Under the pieces are notes generated by a model. The model did no database searches and had not been told where the DNA came from. It was given only the letters and a program-made list of their open reading frames with translations. A stretch of 7,694 nt of DNA from Chloroflexota bacterium. GTDB lineage: Bacteria > Chloroflexota > Anaerolineae > Fen-1058. Positions 6,207 to 7,694 of this stretch are shown in pieces (position 1 is the first letter of the stretch; each line of letters opens with the position of its first letter). The stretch lies in assembly GCA_016219235.1 (NCBI GenBank), contig JACRBO010000069.1, positions 1-7,694 of the forward strand, given 5' to 3'. The position numbers were made by a program, and so were the translations under genes.

Positions 6207-6212
6207 CATTAG

Positions 6213-6218
6213 CCTCCT
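6213..6218 (-). promoter_or_regulatory. Consensus Shine-Dalgarno before the LLM oxidoreductase remnant
   Basis: Read on the minus strand, this is a perfect AGGAGG, 6 nt before ATG 6206. An intact translation signal in front of a truncated gene suggests that the truncation is recent. The rest of the GH3-to-LLM spacer (6219-6259) shows no clear promoter or terminator. Confidence 0.75.
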
Positions 6219-6259
6219 GTTTGATATTGTTCATCAGCGCTCAGCGGTTGATAGCCGGC

Positions 6260-7694
6260 TTATTGCGCGTTTTCATATCTCAATCCATAGCCAAACGCAA
6301 ACAAGGGATGCTCTGAATCATACGGCACATCCGCTTTCTGGCGTCGCACGGCTTCCATGGAAGACGGGAGTTCGAAGGGTAATTTGCCTGCCGGTTTGGC
6401 CCGGCCAAAGATGACATTCAACACCGCCTCGTCCGATGCGCCATACTCGCCGAACAAGGCCCTGGCGGCGACGGCAATTTCAGGGATAACGGCCGGACGA
6501 TCCAGATTGATCACGACGATGGTCGGCACAGCCCGTAAGAGCGCTAGAATTTCGGCTTTCGCTTCGCCCTTGAAATCCAGGTCGCCATGATGAAAGCCAC
6601 GCGCGAAGAGGTTCTGGGTCTCGATCGGTACCCAGGGGGTCTCCAGCCGCAGAATAGCGAAGTCGGCCTGTTCGGACGTGTCAACCACCTGGGCGTAGCG
6701 ACCCACGACTACCGGGTCAAGGTTTTTGACGAATAGTTTGGGCTGACCATGCAGCGGTAGAACCCCGGCTTCGTTCTTGAGCAAGGTCATGGCACGCTGC
6801 TGTGAAGACAGTCCCAGTGTCACTGAATCTGGATTTCCAAACACCTGCGAAAGTTGGGCTTCGTCCACAAACGGATTGTCGAATAAGCCCAACGCGAATT
6901 TCAAGCGCAACAACCGCCGCACCGATTGGTCCACACGCGCTTCCGAAAGTTTTCCCGTTTTCACCAGTTCGACCACATACTCGGGGCAACTCTCTCCGCC
7001 AAACTGATCGACGCCAGCCTCAAGTGCCTTCAGGACTCTTTCAACTTCAGTCAAGTGTTCAACGCCCCACGCGCGGGCGGGCCAGGTAAAATCGGGGGTG
7101 TGAAGATCCGTGATCAAACCCCAATCGGTACAGACGACGCCATCGTACTGATACTTTTCGCGCAGCAGACCGGTGATGATCTGCCGGTTGAACGACATCG
7201 CCACGTTCTCGTCGGTCTGATCCATGGGCACGCCATAGTAGGGCATGATGGCTGCGGTCCTGGCCGCAAACGCGGCTTCGAATGGAATGAGATGGTAGTC
7301 AAAGTTATTGCCCGGATAGATTTGTCCCTTTTGAAATTCGAAATGAGGATCCAGCCCTTCATTCTGCGGGCCGCCGCCGGGGAAGTGTTTGGTCATGCAC
7401 GCTACGCTGTGCGGCCCAGGCGTTTCGCCTTGAAAACCTTCGATATAGGCTGTGGCTAACCGCGCGGTCAAATGCGCGTCCTCACCGAAAGTACCACTGA
7501 TCCGGGGCCAGCGCGGTTCAGTCGCCAGATCAATCTGCGGGTGGAGCGCGACTCGAATCCCGACCGCCAGATATTCCTGTCGGACCATGTCGGCGAATTG
7601 CTTCACCAGTTCCGCATCGCCAATCGCCGCAAAGCCCAGGGTCTCACACCATTGAGAGAAATCCGTCGCCGCCATCGCAAAGATGTTGCGGCTG
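6260..7694 (-). CDS. Glycoside hydrolase family 3, beta-glucosidase-like (5' end outside window)
   Basis: The visible 477 residues run off the right edge in an open frame; the codons before ATG 7675 (Ser-Arg-Asn-Ile-Phe-Ala) still look like GH3, so that ATG is internal. Family members of this type are about 600 aa, so roughly 100-130 N-terminal residues, including any signal peptide, are missing. Numbering from ATG 7675: DLATEPRWPRISGTFGED (49-66), KHFPGGGPQNEGLDPHFEF (96-114), and the nucleophile loop VVCTDWG with Asp184. The C-terminal alpha/beta domain follows: QQRAMTLLKNEAGVLPL (292-308), RLETPW (343-348), VFGRAKPAGKLPFELP-like block (421-437, here with Ile for Val) and FGYGLRY (461-467). 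KHFPGGG favours beta-glucosidase-like members over NagZ, which has KHFPGHGDT. The acid/base residue cannot be assigned with confidence. The gene is convergent to GH36, so it belongs to a separate transcription unit, probably for beta-linked glucosides. Confidence 0.92.
   Translation of the reverse strand, partial: SRNIFAMAATDFSQWCETLGFAAIGDAELVKQFADMVRQEYLAVGIRVALHPQIDLATEPRWPRISGTFGEDAHLTARLATAYIEGFQGETPGPHSVACMTKHFPGGGPQNEGLDPHFEFQKGQIYPGNNFDYHLIPFEAAFAARTAAIMPYYGVPMDQTDENVAMSFNRQIITGLLREKYQYDGVVCTDWGLITDLHTPDFTWPARAWGVEHLTEVERVLKALEAGVDQFGGESCPEYVVELVKTGKLSEARVDQSVRRLLRLKFALGLFDNPFVDEAQLSQVFGNPDSVTLGLSSQQRAMTLLKNEAGVLPLHGQPKLFVKNLDPVVVGRYAQVVDTSEQADFAILRLETPWVPIETQNLFARGFHHGDLDFKGEAKAEILALLRAVPTIVVINLDRPAVIPEIAVAARALFGEYGASDEAVLNVIFGRAKPAGKLPFELPSSMEAVRRQKADVPYDSEHPLFAFGYGLRYENAQ

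Overview
The window is about 7.7 kb of GC-rich bacterial DNA carrying a carbohydrate uptake and glycoside hydrolysis locus. The Ala/Pro/Gln-rich linker after the lipobox of the binding protein, the high GC content and the mix of enzymes fit a Chloroflexota genome (Anaerolineae- or Roseiflexus-like). This lineage call is an inference from style; no marker gene is present. There are no tRNAs, rRNAs, CRISPR arrays, integrases or phage genes.

Layout, plus strand: positions 1-16 look like the last codons of an upstream gene, possibly an ABC sugar permease. Next come a lipoprotein sugar-binding protein (127-1557), a strong UUCG hairpin (1572-1595), a 51-codon ORF with a lipoprotein signal peptide (1629-1784) that overlaps the next start by 8 nt, a MelA-type GH4 alpha-galactosidase (1777-3090), a perfect 19-bp inverted repeat (3094-3158) and a GH36 alpha-galactosidase (3170-5377). 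Layout, minus strand, converging on GH36: a GH3 beta-glucosidase-like gene cut by the right window edge (7694-6260), the first 75 codons of a luciferase-like (LLM) oxidoreductase, and the last ~150 codons of a zinc-type alcohol dehydrogenase joined out of frame. The last two are remnants.

How the genes work together: the binding protein would capture an oligosaccharide for a CUT1-type ABC importer whose permeases are not in the window. Two cytoplasmic alpha-galactosidases of unrelated fold and chemistry, GH4 (NAD+/metal dependent) and GH36 (classical retaining), would then release galactose from melibiose- or raffinose-type sugars. The GH3 enzyme belongs to a separate, opposite-strand unit that probably acts on beta-linked glucosides.

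I found no convincing undescribed system. The most interesting signals are signs of remodelling. The inverted repeat between the two alpha-galactosidase genes is flanked by a 5-bp direct repeat (GACTA), as expected for a small non-autonomous insertion; removing it would leave the two genes only 8 nt apart. There is also a lipoprotein leader fused onto the melA start, and a two-gene fusion scar downstream of GH3.
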